Shown one piece after another: positions 27,398 through 35,385 of a stretch of DNA of 64,000 nucleotides. Below the pieces are notes generated by a model. The model had not been told where the DNA came from. It did no database searches and worked only from the letters and a program-made list of their open reading frames with translations. The position numbers and the translations under genes were made by a program. Within the stretch, counting starts at the first letter, position 1. The number at the start of each line of letters is the position of its first letter. This DNA comes from Janthinobacterium sp. 61 (GTDB taxonomy: Bacteria > Pseudomonadota > Gammaproteobacteria > Burkholderiales > Burkholderiaceae_D): NCBI RefSeq assembly GCF_002846335.1, contig NZ_PJMQ01000001.1, positions 3,100,001 to 3,164,000 on the forward strand, read 5' to 3'.

Positions 27398-28590
27398 GGT
27401 GTACTTCCTTTATTCTTGTCTGCCGCGTCTGCTGCGGCTTTGGTCTGCGATGCGGGGTCCAGCGGATCGAGCTCGGGCGGCACGTCGAGTTTTTTCGGCT
27501 TGTCGGGGCGCTGGCCGTGGCCACTGCCGTAGCTGCGCAGCTGGAACACATACGCCAGCACTTCGGCCACGGCGCCATACAAGGCCTCGGGAATCTCGTC
27601 GCCGATGTCCGTGTGCTTGTACAGCGCACGCGCCAGGGCCGGCGCTTCCAGGATGGCAACCTTGTGCTCGCCCGCCAGTTCGCGGATCTTCGCCGCCACC
27701 TCGTCGATGCCCTTGGCCACCACCTGCGGCGCGCCGCGCGAATTCTCGCCATACTTCAAGGCCACCGCGTAGTGGGTAGGATTGGTCACCACCACGTCGG
27801 CTGTCGGCACGTCGGCCATCATGCGGCGGCGCGACATTTCATGCTGCATCTGGCGGATCTTCGCCTTGATCTGCGGATTGCCGTCCGACTCCTTCGACTC
27901 TTGCTTGACTTCCTGCAAGGACATTTTCATCTTGTTAGCGTAGTGCCACATCTGGTAGGGGCCGTCGATGGCGGCGATCAGGCCCAGCGCGCCCACGATC
28001 AGCAAGAAGGCCGTGATCAGCAGGCTGATCAGATGGGCCGAACCGGCGCGCAGCGATTCCACCGACAGGCCCAGCACGGCATCTTTCTGGTGCTGCATCA
28101 CCATCCAGGCAACGACGCCGACGACGATGGTCTTGGCGACGGCCTTGAGCAACTCCACCAGCGCATTCTTCGAAAACATATTTCCCAGGCCGCGAATCGG
28201 ATTGAGCTTGCCAAAATTGGGGGTGAATGCCTTGGAACTGAACAGCCAGCCGCCCACCAGCACGGGCGAGGCCAGGGCGACGAGCATGATGGCTGCGGCG
28301 TACGGCAGGCAGGTCAGCAAGACTGAGCCCACGTCGTAGCCGATGCGTAACATCATCGCGTCGGGATTGAGGATTTGCTCCCGGTCCAGGGTCAAGCCGG
28401 AGACCATGACCGCCGTCAGCCGGCGCACGATGGCGTCGCCGGCAAACCACAGGCAGCAGCCGGACGCCATCAGCACCGTAAACGTTGCCACTTCACGCGA
28501 TCGCGGAACGTCGCCTTCCTCACGCGCCTGCTCGAGGCGCTTCGGTGACGCGGCTTCGGTCTTTTCTGCGTCGCTGTCTTCCGACATCAA
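27394..28590 (-). CDS. flhB: Flagellar export switch protein FlhB
   Basis: 398 residues. The start MMSEDSDAEKTEAASPKRLE is the classic FlhB N-terminus. Four membrane helices follow, then the cytoplasmic domain with the autocleavage motif NPTH (VVTNPTHYAVALKYGE). Cleavage between Asn and Pro switches export from rod/hook to filament substrates. The C-terminus is extended by about 45 Lys/Ala/Pro-rich residues. It is the first gene of the minus-strand flhBA pair. Confidence 0.97.
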   Translation of the reverse strand: MMSEDSDAEKTEAASPKRLEQAREEGDVPRSREVATFTVLMASGCCLWFAGDAIVRRLTAVMVSGLTLDREQILNPDAMMLRIGYDVGSVLLTCLPYAAAIMLVALASPVLVGGWLFSSKAFTPNFGKLNPIRGLGNMFSKNALVELLKAVAKTIVVGVVAWMVMQHQKDAVLGLSVESLRAGSAHLISLLITAFLLIVGALGLIAAIDGPYQMWHYANKMKMSLQEVKQESKESDGNPQIKAKIRQMQHEMSRRRMMADVPTADVVVTNPTHYAVALKYGENSRGAPQVVAKGIDEVAAKIRELAGEHKVAILEAPALARALYKHTDIGDEIPEALYGAVAEVLAYVFQLRSYGSGHGQRPDKPKKLDVPPELDPLDPASQTKAAADAADKNKGSTP

Positions 28591-28678
28591 TCAACTCCGG
28601 TGAAGTCCTGCAGCCTGGTTAGGCGCAATACGGACTGGGCATGACGCATTATCGGTTCAATCACCACAACGCCATCAA

Positions 28679-28710
28679 GGGAAAAGCGGGGCGAATCCCC
28701 TGCTTTTCCT
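28679..28710 (-). terminator. Terminator-like hairpin downstream of the FAH-family gene
   Basis: GGAAAAGC-x-GGGG, a 5-base loop and CCCCGCTTTTCC pair on the minus strand. The T-rich arm of the stem replaces a separate T tail. It lies 17 bases after the stop of the gene at 28727-29725. Confidence 0.65.
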
Positions 28711-28726
28711 TTGCTCCCCAGAAACC

Positions 28727-29725
28727 TTAGCGGGACTTGCGTGCTTCGGCCTGCTTCACTGTCTGCTCGATGGCGCCAAACAGCGACTTGCCATCGTCAC
28801 CCAGCATTTCCAGTCGAACAACATCACCGAACAGCAAATAGGGCGTACTGGCGACGCCATCGGCGATCATCTCCTGGTTACGTCGCTCAACGATACTGGA
28901 AAAACCCTTCTTGACTTCCTTGTTGGCCACGCCGCCCGCACTCACCACGCTGCCGGCACGCGCGTTGCGCGTCTGACACAGATGGGCCAGCAATTGCGGA
29001 TAATTAAAGGCCATGTCGGCACCCGCGTGGGGCTGGCCCGTCAATTTGCCATTCAGGCTGCAACGCAAGGCGTAATGCACCTTGCCGCCGCGCCAGGCGT
29101 CGCCCAGTTCATCGGGCGTGATGGCGACAGGAGAGCAGGCCATGGCCGGCTTCGCCTGCAGGAAGCCGTAGCCGCAGGCCTGCTCGTCGGGCGCCAGGTT
29201 GCGCAGGGTAATGTCGTTGACCAGCATCAACAGCTTGATGTTCAGGTGCGCCTGGTCCGGCGTGGAACCCATGGCCACGTCGTCCGTGATGGCGGCGATG
29301 CCGGCCTCGTAATCGATGCCCCACTGCTCGTGCGCCAGAGTGATGTCGTCGTGGGCACCGAGGAAATCGTCGCTGGCGCCCTGGTACATCCGTGGCGCCT
29401 CGCGCAGATTGGCAGGCGCCTCGCTGCCTGCCGCCTTGCAGGCACGCTCGATCTGCTGCAGGTAGGACATGCCGCCCACACGCAGACTGCTGCGCGGCAA
29501 GGGCGCCATGCAGTTGGCGGGATCGAACTCGAAGGCCCGATGGCCACGGCCACTATTGATGGTCTGGTACAGCAGGTCCAGCTGGGGCGCGATGAAACTC
29601 CAGTCGTCGAGCGCCTTTTGCAGGGTCGAGGCGATGCCATCGGCCAGATGGGCCGTTTTCAGGTCGCGCGAGACGACAGCCAGCTGGCCGTCACGCGTGC
29701 CATCCTTCAGGGTAGCTAATTTCAT
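28727..29725 (-). CDS. Fumarylacetoacetate hydrolase-family protein
   Basis: 332 residues. The N-terminus MKLATLKDGTRDGQLAVVSR and the FAH core are clear: AHEQWGIDYEAGIAAITDDV holds the metal-binding acidic residues, and LLMLVNDITLRNLAPDEQ and QAKPAMACSPVAITPDELGD follow. Family members hydrolyse C-C bonds in aromatic breakdown products (fumarylacetoacetate, acylpyruvates). This long form, with a complete N-terminal domain, is typical of proteobacterial FAA hydrolase-like proteins of unproven substrate. No tyrosine or homogentisate catabolic genes are adjacent, so the substrate stays open. No good ribosome binding site is visible. Confidence 0.85.
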   Translation of the reverse strand: MKLATLKDGTRDGQLAVVSRDLKTAHLADGIASTLQKALDDWSFIAPQLDLLYQTINSGRGHRAFEFDPANCMAPLPRSSLRVGGMSYLQQIERACKAAGSEAPANLREAPRMYQGASDDFLGAHDDITLAHEQWGIDYEAGIAAITDDVAMGSTPDQAHLNIKLLMLVNDITLRNLAPDEQACGYGFLQAKPAMACSPVAITPDELGDAWRGGKVHYALRCSLNGKLTGQPHAGADMAFNYPQLLAHLCQTRNARAGSVVSAGGVANKEVKKGFSSIVERRNQEMIADGVASTPYLLFGDVVRLEMLGDDGKSLFGAIEQTVKQAEARKSR

Positions 29726-29768
29726 GTGCGGGAAACTTCATCAAATGCAGGCAATGGGGACTAAAGAC

Positions 29769-29800
29769 GCCAAAAAGCCGGGAAGTCCCCGGCTTTGGCG
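29769..29800 (-). terminator. Intrinsic terminator downstream of rsuA
   Basis: On the minus strand GCCGGGG, a short loop and CCCGGC are followed by TTTTTGG; outer bases GCCAAA/TTTTTGGC extend the stem. It sits 14 bases after the rsuA stop and 44 bases before the next start. Confidence 0.85.
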
Positions 29801-29813
29801 GTCAGCAGGAGGT

Positions 29814-30524
29814 TCAGGCCAGCAATGTCAGCTGTTCTGCGGTCAGATAGCACCATTCGCCTTCGGCGATGCCCAGCGACTCCAGGGTCAGGCTGCCGAT
29901 CGCGGAACGGTGCAGCGCGCTGCAATGGTTGCCGGCGGCGGCCAGCATGCGCTTGACCTGGTGGTACTTGCCTTGCTCGAGCACGATTTCAAGCTGGAAT
30001 TCTCCGCGCTTGACGCAGACGAGGGCTGCCAGCGGGGCCGGCTCGTCGTGCAACTGCACGCCAGCCAGCAGCAGGGCCACCAGCTCATCGGTCACCGGCT
30101 CTTGCGTGGTGGCCTGGTAAATCTTCGGAACGTGACGCTTCGGCGACGATTGCGCATGGATAAATGGGCCATCGTCGGACATCAGCAGCATACCGGTCGT
30201 ATCGTGGTCTAGCCTGCCGACGGGCTGCACTTCGCGCCAGGTGAACTGTTCCGGCAACAGGGTCAGCACACCAGGATGATGGCTGGGTTTGCGCGAGCAT
30301 TCGAAGTTGGCAGGCTTGTTCAGCGCCAGGTACAGGTGCGCGCGGTATACCCACTCTTCTTCAAAAACGTGCAGCACCAGGCCTTCGGTCTCGACGGTAG
30401 TGCGGTAATTGGTCTGGGTAACGCCATCGATGACGACATCGCCATCTTCGATGAGGGAACGACAATATTTACGGGTGCCAAAACCCTGCGATTGCAGGAT
30501 GCGGTCTAGGGATAATTTACTCAT
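29814..30524 (-). CDS. rsuA: 16S rRNA pseudouridine(516) synthase RsuA
   Basis: 236 residues from the ATG at 30524; upstream in-frame codons to 30635 encode low-complexity residues. An N-terminal S4 RNA-binding domain (MSKLSLDRILQSQGFGTRKY, SLIEDGDVVIDG) precedes the catalytic domain with the RsuA-family motif GRLDHDTTGMLLMSDDG, whose Asp (third residue of RLD-H-D) is catalytic, and YHQVKRMLAAAGNHCSALHR. RsuA makes the single pseudouridine of helix 18 in 16S rRNA. It is monocistronic with its own terminator. Confidence 0.92.
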   Translation of the reverse strand: MSKLSLDRILQSQGFGTRKYCRSLIEDGDVVIDGVTQTNYRTTVETEGLVLHVFEEEWVYRAHLYLALNKPANFECSRKPSHHPGVLTLLPEQFTWREVQPVGRLDHDTTGMLLMSDDGPFIHAQSSPKRHVPKIYQATTQEPVTDELVALLLAGVQLHDEPAPLAALVCVKRGEFQLEIVLEQGKYHQVKRMLAAAGNHCSALHRSAIGSLTLESLGIAEGEWCYLTAEQLTLLA

Positions 30525-30716
30525 GGGCGTGACTTTACCAGAAGCGGCTGGCAGCGTGAAGCGGCGGCGCGCGCCGCCCGCGCCAGGCGCAGGAGCGCGC
30601 GCCAGCGTGGCGCAGACACAGATAAGGCGAAGCACAAGGTGAGATTTCGATATAAATGGCCAATTCCTTTGAGATATATCAAGCGCTCGAAATATCGCAT
30701 TGATAGACTGAAACTT

Positions 30717-30736
30717 CGTTAGGAATCCGCCTAACG
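30717..30736. promoter_or_regulatory. Short palindrome upstream of the small gene at 30782
   Basis: CGTTAGG, six bases, CCTAACG form a perfect 7-bp inverted repeat 46 bases before the start codon. It could be an operator or a 5' leader hairpin; no factor can be named. Confidence 0.4.
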
Positions 30737-30781
30737 CACTTTAGGAATCGTGGCAGTCGCCACCCCTTACAAGGACATCGT

Positions 30782-31144
30782 ATGAAGCATACCGATACCA
30801 TCGCCTTACAAGGCAGCATCGCCGACATGCGCGAGCGCATCGCCGCGGAACAGGCATCCATGCACAAGGTCAGACTCGGCGTGGCGCGCTGGCGCAACAC
30901 CCCTGCGCAGCAGGAGGCGGACGTGCCCCCATCGCCAGCGAGCCAGACGCACTGGCATGCCGAGGCACAATGCCATTTCATGTGCTGGCTGGAACGGGGC
31001 GGTTTTGCGCACGCGGATGCAGACGTGAGCACGCCCGCCATGGCGGACACGCCGCCGGACATCAGCTCCCACGCCAGCAGCACCGCAGCGGCGCCGGCCC
31101 GGCAAGCCACCCTGCCTGTGCACTGTAACGGCTGCGCCGCCTGA
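30782..31144 (+). CDS. Small hypothetical protein
   Basis: 120 residues, not recognised. The ATG has AAGGA seven bases upstream and codon third positions are strongly GC-biased as in neighbouring genes, which supports real coding. Residues 1-45 look helical and charged (ADMRERIAAEQASMHKVRLG); the middle has His/Trp/Cys-containing HWHAEAQCHFMCWLERGG; the C-terminal 45 residues are Ala/Ser/Pro-rich and end CNGCAA. There is no signal peptide. It stands alone between rsuA (divergent) and the sppA-like gene (convergent). Confidence 0.5.
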   Translation: MKHTDTIALQGSIADMRERIAAEQASMHKVRLGVARWRNTPAQQEADVPPSPASQTHWHAEAQCHFMCWLERGGFAHADADVSTPAMADTPPDISSHASSTAAAPARQATLPVHCNGCAA

Positions 31145-31261
31145 GCGCACGGCCATCGAACCCGCCATGCCCCGCCCCCGCATGCCAGCCTTGCTCCTGC
31201 CTTGCCAGCCAACCCAGACCAAATATCGCGCGATGCCGGCACACCCGGTACGAACGACGCA

Positions 31262-31294
31262 CAAAAGGAAACGGCGGCATTGCGCCGCCGTTCC
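31262..31294 (-). terminator. Terminator-like hairpin in convergent gap
   Basis: GGAACGGCGGC and GCCGCCGTTTCC pair around a 4-base loop; on the minus strand the stem runs into TTTCCTTTT. It could serve transcripts from either side. Confidence 0.6.
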
Positions 31295-31500
31295 CAAGCC
31301 CCAACGGGACTTCAGTGAGGAATGTAAATTCACTCAAAACCACATCTGCGATGCGGCGAGTAGTTCCAAGACCTACCAATCAAGTTAGTACTGACAACAT
31401 AGTTGATATATCGCCCCTCCTTGAAAAGAACTACGCCTTCACTATAGCCCAAGCAGCCCGTTTTTCAAGCCAAAATACCACCTTATTGAAAATCATTCTC

Positions 31501-31520
31501 GACTGGCTTGCCAGCCAGTC
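31501..31520 (-). terminator. Hairpin just after the sppA-like gene
   Basis: GACTGGCT-TGCC-AGCCAGTC is a perfect 8-bp stem 13 bases after the stop of the gene at 31534. The minus-strand sequence after it (GAGAATGATTTT) has only a weak T run, so termination efficiency is uncertain. Confidence 0.5.
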
Positions 31521-31533
31521 AAGAGTCATGTCC

Positions 31534-32535
31534 TCAGCGCAACGCCGGTTGTGACTGCTGTACGGCCGCCTTCATGGCACCGGCGCCCATGGCGGCGCCA
31601 AATTTCTTCAACACCCGCTCCGGCAAGCCTTCATGCTGCGTGTAGTCGACGATGTCTTCCGCCTTGACGACGTCGCGCGCCACGCTGTCGACCGTGCCAA
31701 AATCATCGGCCAGGCCCATTTCCACGGCTTTCGCACCCGTCCAGTACAAGCCGGAAAAGGTATCAGCCGTTTCCTTCAGGCGCTTGCCCCGCCCCGTGCG
31801 CACCACGTCGATGAATTGCTGGTGGATTTCATTGAGCATGCCTTGCGCATACGCCTTGTGTTTTTCCGTCAGCGGGCTGAAAGGGTCCATGAAACCCTTG
31901 TTCTCGCCCGCCGTCAGCAACCGGCGCTCGACGCCCACCTTTTCCATCACGCCCGTAAAGCCGAAGCCGTCCATCAGCACGCCGATGGAACCGACCACGC
32001 TGGCCTTGTTGACATAGATGCGGTCGGCCGCGGCGGCGATGTAATAGCCGCCCGAAGCACACATTTCATCGACCACCACATACAAGGGCTTGTCCGGATA
32101 GCCCTTGCGCAGGCGCTGCATCTCGTCGACGATCATGCCGGCCTGTACGGGACTGCCGCCCGGACTATTAATATGCAGTACCACAGCCACGGAACCGGCG
32201 TCGGAAAACGCCTTGTCCAGCGCGGGAATGACGACGGCGGCCGAACCGCTGCCTTCAGACTCGATGGCACCGCTGATGTCGATCAGGGCCGTGTGGCGGC
32301 CCAGGGTTTCGCTGTCGTCGGCCGTGTTGTAGTCATAAAACACCCACAGGGCGAACAGCACGATCAGCAGGCCGAACACCTTGAAAAAGATGCTCCAGCG
32401 GCGGTGCGCGCGTTGCTCTTGCAAAGTGGCAAATACCAGCTTCTCCAGCACGTCGCGCTCCCAGTTCCCTGCAGGGGCGCCGTAGCCGGGGGCTGGCACG
32501 CTGCTGTCCACCTTGTCATTCGTGTTATCGCTCAT
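31534..32535 (-). CDS. sppA: S49-family signal peptide peptidase (SppA-like)
   Basis: 333 residues. One membrane helix (about 48-67) anchors a periplasmic protease domain with HINSPGGSPVQAGMI, the catalytic Ser at about 161 in DEMCASGGYYIAAAADRI, and VGSIGVLMDGFGFTGV. The likely general-base Lys is about 213 (AGENKGFMDPFSPLT). Enzymes of this short type degrade leftover signal peptides in the membrane. The cytoplasmic N-terminus (1-47) is hydrophilic. Upstream on the same strand lie a Rieske protein gene and a HAD phosphatase gene with tight spacing, so the three are probably one operon. Confidence 0.9.
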   Translation of the reverse strand: MSDNTNDKVDSSVPAPGYGAPAGNWERDVLEKLVFATLQEQRAHRRWSIFFKVFGLLIVLFALWVFYDYNTADDSETLGRHTALIDISGAIESEGSGSAAVVIPALDKAFSDAGSVAVVLHINSPGGSPVQAGMIVDEMQRLRKGYPDKPLYVVVDEMCASGGYYIAAAADRIYVNKASVVGSIGVLMDGFGFTGVMEKVGVERRLLTAGENKGFMDPFSPLTEKHKAYAQGMLNEIHQQFIDVVRTGRGKRLKETADTFSGLYWTGAKAVEMGLADDFGTVDSVARDVVKAEDIVDYTQHEGLPERVLKKFGAAMGAGAMKAAVQQSQPALR

Positions 32536-32576
32536 GGTTCACTTTGTTTAAATTGCAATAATGCCTGTGCCCGGCT

Positions 32577-32954
32577 TCAGGCCGGCAGCGGCTGGACATA
32601 CTCATCGGGCTGCCAGTACAGCTGGCCATCGCGCTCGGTCACGGGGATCGGACGCAAGCGGCCGCCCTTGCAGGGACCGCCCGCGCAGTAGCCGCTTTCC
32701 GGCACATAGATGGCGCCATGGGTCGAACACATCAGGTACAAGCCGCTGGATTCGAAAAACTCGCCCTCGGCCCAGTCCAGTTCGATCGGCACGTGGGCGC
32801 AGCGGTTCAGATAGCCGTACGCCTTGCCGCCATGGCGCACGACAAAGCCGGTGGTCGCTTCGCCACCGGCCGAAACGGGAAAGCGCACGCCCTTGCCGCC
32901 ATCGGCCACCGCGTCGGCGGCACAAATCAATACTTCCGCAACGTCGGTCATCAT
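32577..32954 (-). CDS. Rieske [2Fe-2S] protein
   Basis: 125 residues. It has the Rieske cluster ligands C52-x-H54 (YLNRCAHVPIELDW) and C76-x2-H79 (LMCSTHGAIYVPESGYC), with conserved GPC after them. Single-domain Rieske proteins are usually ferredoxins for oxygenases or small redox proteins. No oxygenase is adjacent, so the partner is unknown. The start overlaps the stop of the upstream phosphatase gene (ATGATGACC around tga), and an ATG three bases downstream is equally possible. Confidence 0.88.
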   Translation of the reverse strand: MMTDVAEVLICAADAVADGGKGVRFPVSAGGEATTGFVVRHGGKAYGYLNRCAHVPIELDWAEGEFFESSGLYLMCSTHGAIYVPESGYCAGGPCKGGRLRPIPVTERDGQLYWQPDEYVQPLPA

Positions 32955-33610
32955 GCGTGCTCGCTCAGCCATTGGTGCAGATCGGCCACCGTGGCGGCCG
33001 AATACAGCGGATTGCAGGCCTGCAACTGTTCCACAGGATGCGCCCCATACTCTACGGCAATACCAGCCGCGCCTGCATTGCTTGCCATCAACAAATCATG
33101 ACTGGTGTCGCCGATCATCACGGTGCGGCGCATATCCTGCCCCAGTTCGCGCGTCAGCTCCTGCAGCATGGCAGGATGAGGCTTGGAGAACGTTTCATCG
33201 GCGCAGCGCGTCGCATCGAACAGCGACAGCAGCTTGACGGCATTCAGCGAACGGTTCAGGCCGACACGGCTCTTGCCCGTGGCGACAGCCAGAAAGTACG
33301 CTTGCTGCGACAATTCCTGCAGCATTTCGTGCACGCCGGGAAACAGGGTCAGCTCATGGTCGCGCGACAGATAGTGATAGCGGTAGCGTTCGGCCATGCG
33401 CGCATGGTATTTCGGCTCGACATCGGGCATCACCAGCCGCATCGCTTCCTGCAAGCCCAGGCCGATCACATGCGAGGCCAGCAACTCGGTGGGAATTGGC
33501 AAGCCCAGGTCTTTCGCCGACGCCTGGATACACTTGACGATGGTCGAGGTACTGTCTATCAGGGTACCGTCCCAATCGAAGACGATCAGATCAAATTGCT
33601 TTCTTGCCAT
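32951..33610 (-). CDS. HAD-superfamily phosphatase, phosphoglycolate phosphatase-like
   Basis: 219 residues from the ATG at 33610. HAD motif I is FDLIVFDWDGTLIDST (nucleophile and acid Asp), motif II lies in LAVATGKSRVGLNRSL (Thr), and motifs III/IV are KPHPAMLQEL and VMIGDTSHDLLMASNAG. The alpha-helical cap (about 20-80) is of the phosphoglycolate/pyrophosphatase subclass. Homologues next to rluC are often annotated as gph-like. Substrate is inferred only at the family level. Confidence 0.85.
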   Translation of the reverse strand: MARKQFDLIVFDWDGTLIDSTSTIVKCIQASAKDLGLPIPTELLASHVIGLGLQEAMRLVMPDVEPKYHARMAERYRYHYLSRDHELTLFPGVHEMLQELSQQAYFLAVATGKSRVGLNRSLNAVKLLSLFDATRCADETFSKPHPAMLQELTRELGQDMRRTVMIGDTSHDLLMASNAGAAGIAVEYGAHPVEQLQACNPLYSAATVADLHQWLSEHA

Positions 33611-33700
33611 GTTTCCCGACGGCAAAGCCGCCGGCTCCTTGAGAATGAATGATGGCGACTGACTACCTTGTGAGTAGTCTTGCGCCCACGCGATGGATAT

Positions 33701-34696
33701 TTATCGTGCGGCAACGGCCAATGGTTTGCCCAAGCTTACCAAGAAACGCTCGCATTCAGCAGCCAGCGGCGCATTCAGGGTCATCGTCTTGCCCGTCTCC
33801 GGATGCGTAAACGTGATCTGGTGCGCGTGCAGGAACATGCGCTTCAGGGCGCCGCGCGTACTGTCGGCTTTCAACAGGGCACGGTTGAGGGCAAAGTCGC
33901 CATATTTATCGTCGCCCGCGATGGGGAAACCGGAGGAAGACAGATGCACGCGGATCTGGTGCGTGCGTCCCGTCTTCAATTCCGCTTCCAGCAAGGCGAA
34001 GTTGTGATATTTATGCAACAGTGAAAACACCGTGTGCGACGCCAGGCCATCGGCCTGCACAGCCACCCGGCGCTCGCCTTCGGCCGTCGTATATTTATGC
34101 AGCGGCAACTTGATATGCTGGCGCGCATTCTTCCAGTCGCCAGCCACCAGTACCAGGTAGCGCTTGTCGGTGACGCCGTCGCGCATCTGCTCGTGCAAGT
34201 TCGTCAAGGCCGTGCGCTTCTTTGCCAGCAACAACAAGCCGGACGTGTCGCGGTCCAGGCGGTGCACCAGTTCCAGGAACTTGGCGTCGGGGCGCGAGGC
34301 GCGCAATTGCTCGATCACGCCGAACGAGACGCCCGAGCCGCCATGCACGGCCACGCCGGCCGGCTTGTCGATGACGAGCAGCTGCGCATCTTCGAAGATG
34401 ATCTTGAATTCGGCGGCCGGCGCGCCCGTGGGCGCCTTTTCGGCCACGCGCACGGGCGGAATGCGCACCACGTCGCCGGCGGCGAGACGGTACAGCTGAT
34501 CGATACGGCCTTTATTAACCCGCACTTCTCCCGATCGCAAGATCCGGTAGATGTGGCTTTTAGGCACTCCCTTGCACACTCTTAATAAGTAGTTGTCGAT
34601 GCGCTGGCCTGCTTCTTCCTCGGCGATCGTTACGAATTGGGCTTGCGGCTGAACCGGGGGTGTTGAAGGGGGAACAACATCATTTTGACTCTTCAT
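33701..34696 (-). CDS. rluC: 23S rRNA pseudouridine synthase RluC
   Basis: 331 residues. The N-terminal S4 domain has AGQRIDNYLLRVCKGVPKSH and GEVRVNKGRID. The catalytic domain has LELVHRLDRDTSGLLLLAKK with the catalytic Asp, and KTGRTHQIRVHLSSSGFPIA. The S4 domain plus this core is the RluC type, which modifies positions 955, 2504 and 2580 in E. coli 23S rRNA. It is divergent from rne across a 689-base gap, an arrangement conserved in proteobacteria. Confidence 0.94.
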   Translation of the reverse strand: MKSQNDVVPPSTPPVQPQAQFVTIAEEEAGQRIDNYLLRVCKGVPKSHIYRILRSGEVRVNKGRIDQLYRLAAGDVVRIPPVRVAEKAPTGAPAAEFKIIFEDAQLLVIDKPAGVAVHGGSGVSFGVIEQLRASRPDAKFLELVHRLDRDTSGLLLLAKKRTALTNLHEQMRDGVTDKRYLVLVAGDWKNARQHIKLPLHKYTTAEGERRVAVQADGLASHTVFSLLHKYHNFALLEAELKTGRTHQIRVHLSSSGFPIAGDDKYGDFALNRALLKADSTRGALKRMFLHAHQITFTHPETGKTMTLNAPLAAECERFLVSLGKPLAVAAR

Positions 34697-34927
34697 TTAC
34701 TATGTCTTCCCAGAAATCTCTCTAAGTCCTTCATTTTGAATATATAATTGTTTTTGCTGCGGCCCTGGCTGCTGCGAGTGTAAGAATAAAAGCACATTTT
34801 ACACAGGGGCGTCTCCACCGGCCTCGCCAAATTGCAAATTCGGTGGAAAAAAAATGTATATGCACCATCCCTGCGCGAATCAAGGTTGCACCGTAGTTGT
34901 AATCGGATAACGCGTGGAGATGCTGAA

Positions 34928-35068
34928 GTGAGTGTATTGGATTATAAGGATAAGTACCCGTTAGCGCGACTTATCGAGTCGGGCTCGCGGGTTGATGAAG
35001 TTGATAACGCTTGCCGTTTTCGCCAAACCCCGTATGAGGCCACAATACTGAGGGTTGTCGATGAATAG
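34928..35068 (+). CDS. Candidate small ORF in the rne leader (uncertain)
   Basis: 46 codons from a GTG with GGAG eight bases upstream, ending tag at 35066-35068; the product begins with LDYKDKYPLARLIESGSRVD. Only about half of its third positions are G or C, far below neighbouring genes, which argues against a normal coding gene. It may be a leader peptide or chance. Confidence 0.22.
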   Translation: MSVLDYKDKYPLARLIESGSRVDEVDNACRFRQTPYEATILRVVDE

Positions 35069-35331
35069 GCTGAGGCCAAGCCTCGCCATCGCGATCCCTG
35101 TAATGAGCCGGCTTACGATTTGGCTCTGAATTTGCTGACCACTTGCATTCTCTGCCCCCCGACATTCGGGCTGTTTCAGATGAGTTGCAAGTGTCCTGTG
35201 CACTCGGCATGACGATTGACCTCACCGCGCCTGTTGCGGCCGTAACGTATACCTCGTACGCGTTGTTGCTCCGCACGCTAAGGCATTTCCCCCGCCAACA
35301 CTCCCGTTCTCGCATATATCCCTGTACTTTC

Positions 35332-35351
35332 GCCGCTTCCCCGGAAGCGGC
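35332..35351 (+). promoter_or_regulatory. Stable hairpin just upstream of the rne ribosome binding site
   Basis: GCCGCTTCC and GGAAGCGGC are exact inverted copies separated by two bases, so the inner pairs must open. Position in the leader, before CGGAG and the ATG, would suit control of rne translation or mRNA cleavage. Confidence 0.5.
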
Positions 35352-35385
35352 TTTGAGATGGCCTACGGGTCGCGGAGTTATAAAA

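Larger units (their letters stand above)
31145..31533. other. 389-base gap between two convergent genes; hairpins, no gene
   Basis: No credible gene was seen. Base composition falls to a clearly AT-richer level from about 31320 to 31500. It holds two hairpins listed separately (31262-31294 and 31501-31520) and a weaker pair AGTGA/TCACT near 31315-31335. Confidence 0.6.
34697..35385 (+). promoter_or_regulatory. rluC-rne intergenic region with long rne 5' leader
   Basis: The 689 bases are AT-richer than the flanks up to about 35070. A TATAAT hexamer is at 34743-34748 without a convincing -35 box. Hairpins include GAGGC-CAA-GCCTC near 35072-35085 and GCCGCTTCC/GGAAGCGGC at 35332-35351, 34 bases before the rne start. 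In E. coli a leader of several hundred bases lets RNase E control its own mRNA; the same is inferred here. A candidate small frame at 34928-35068 is listed separately. Confidence 0.6.
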
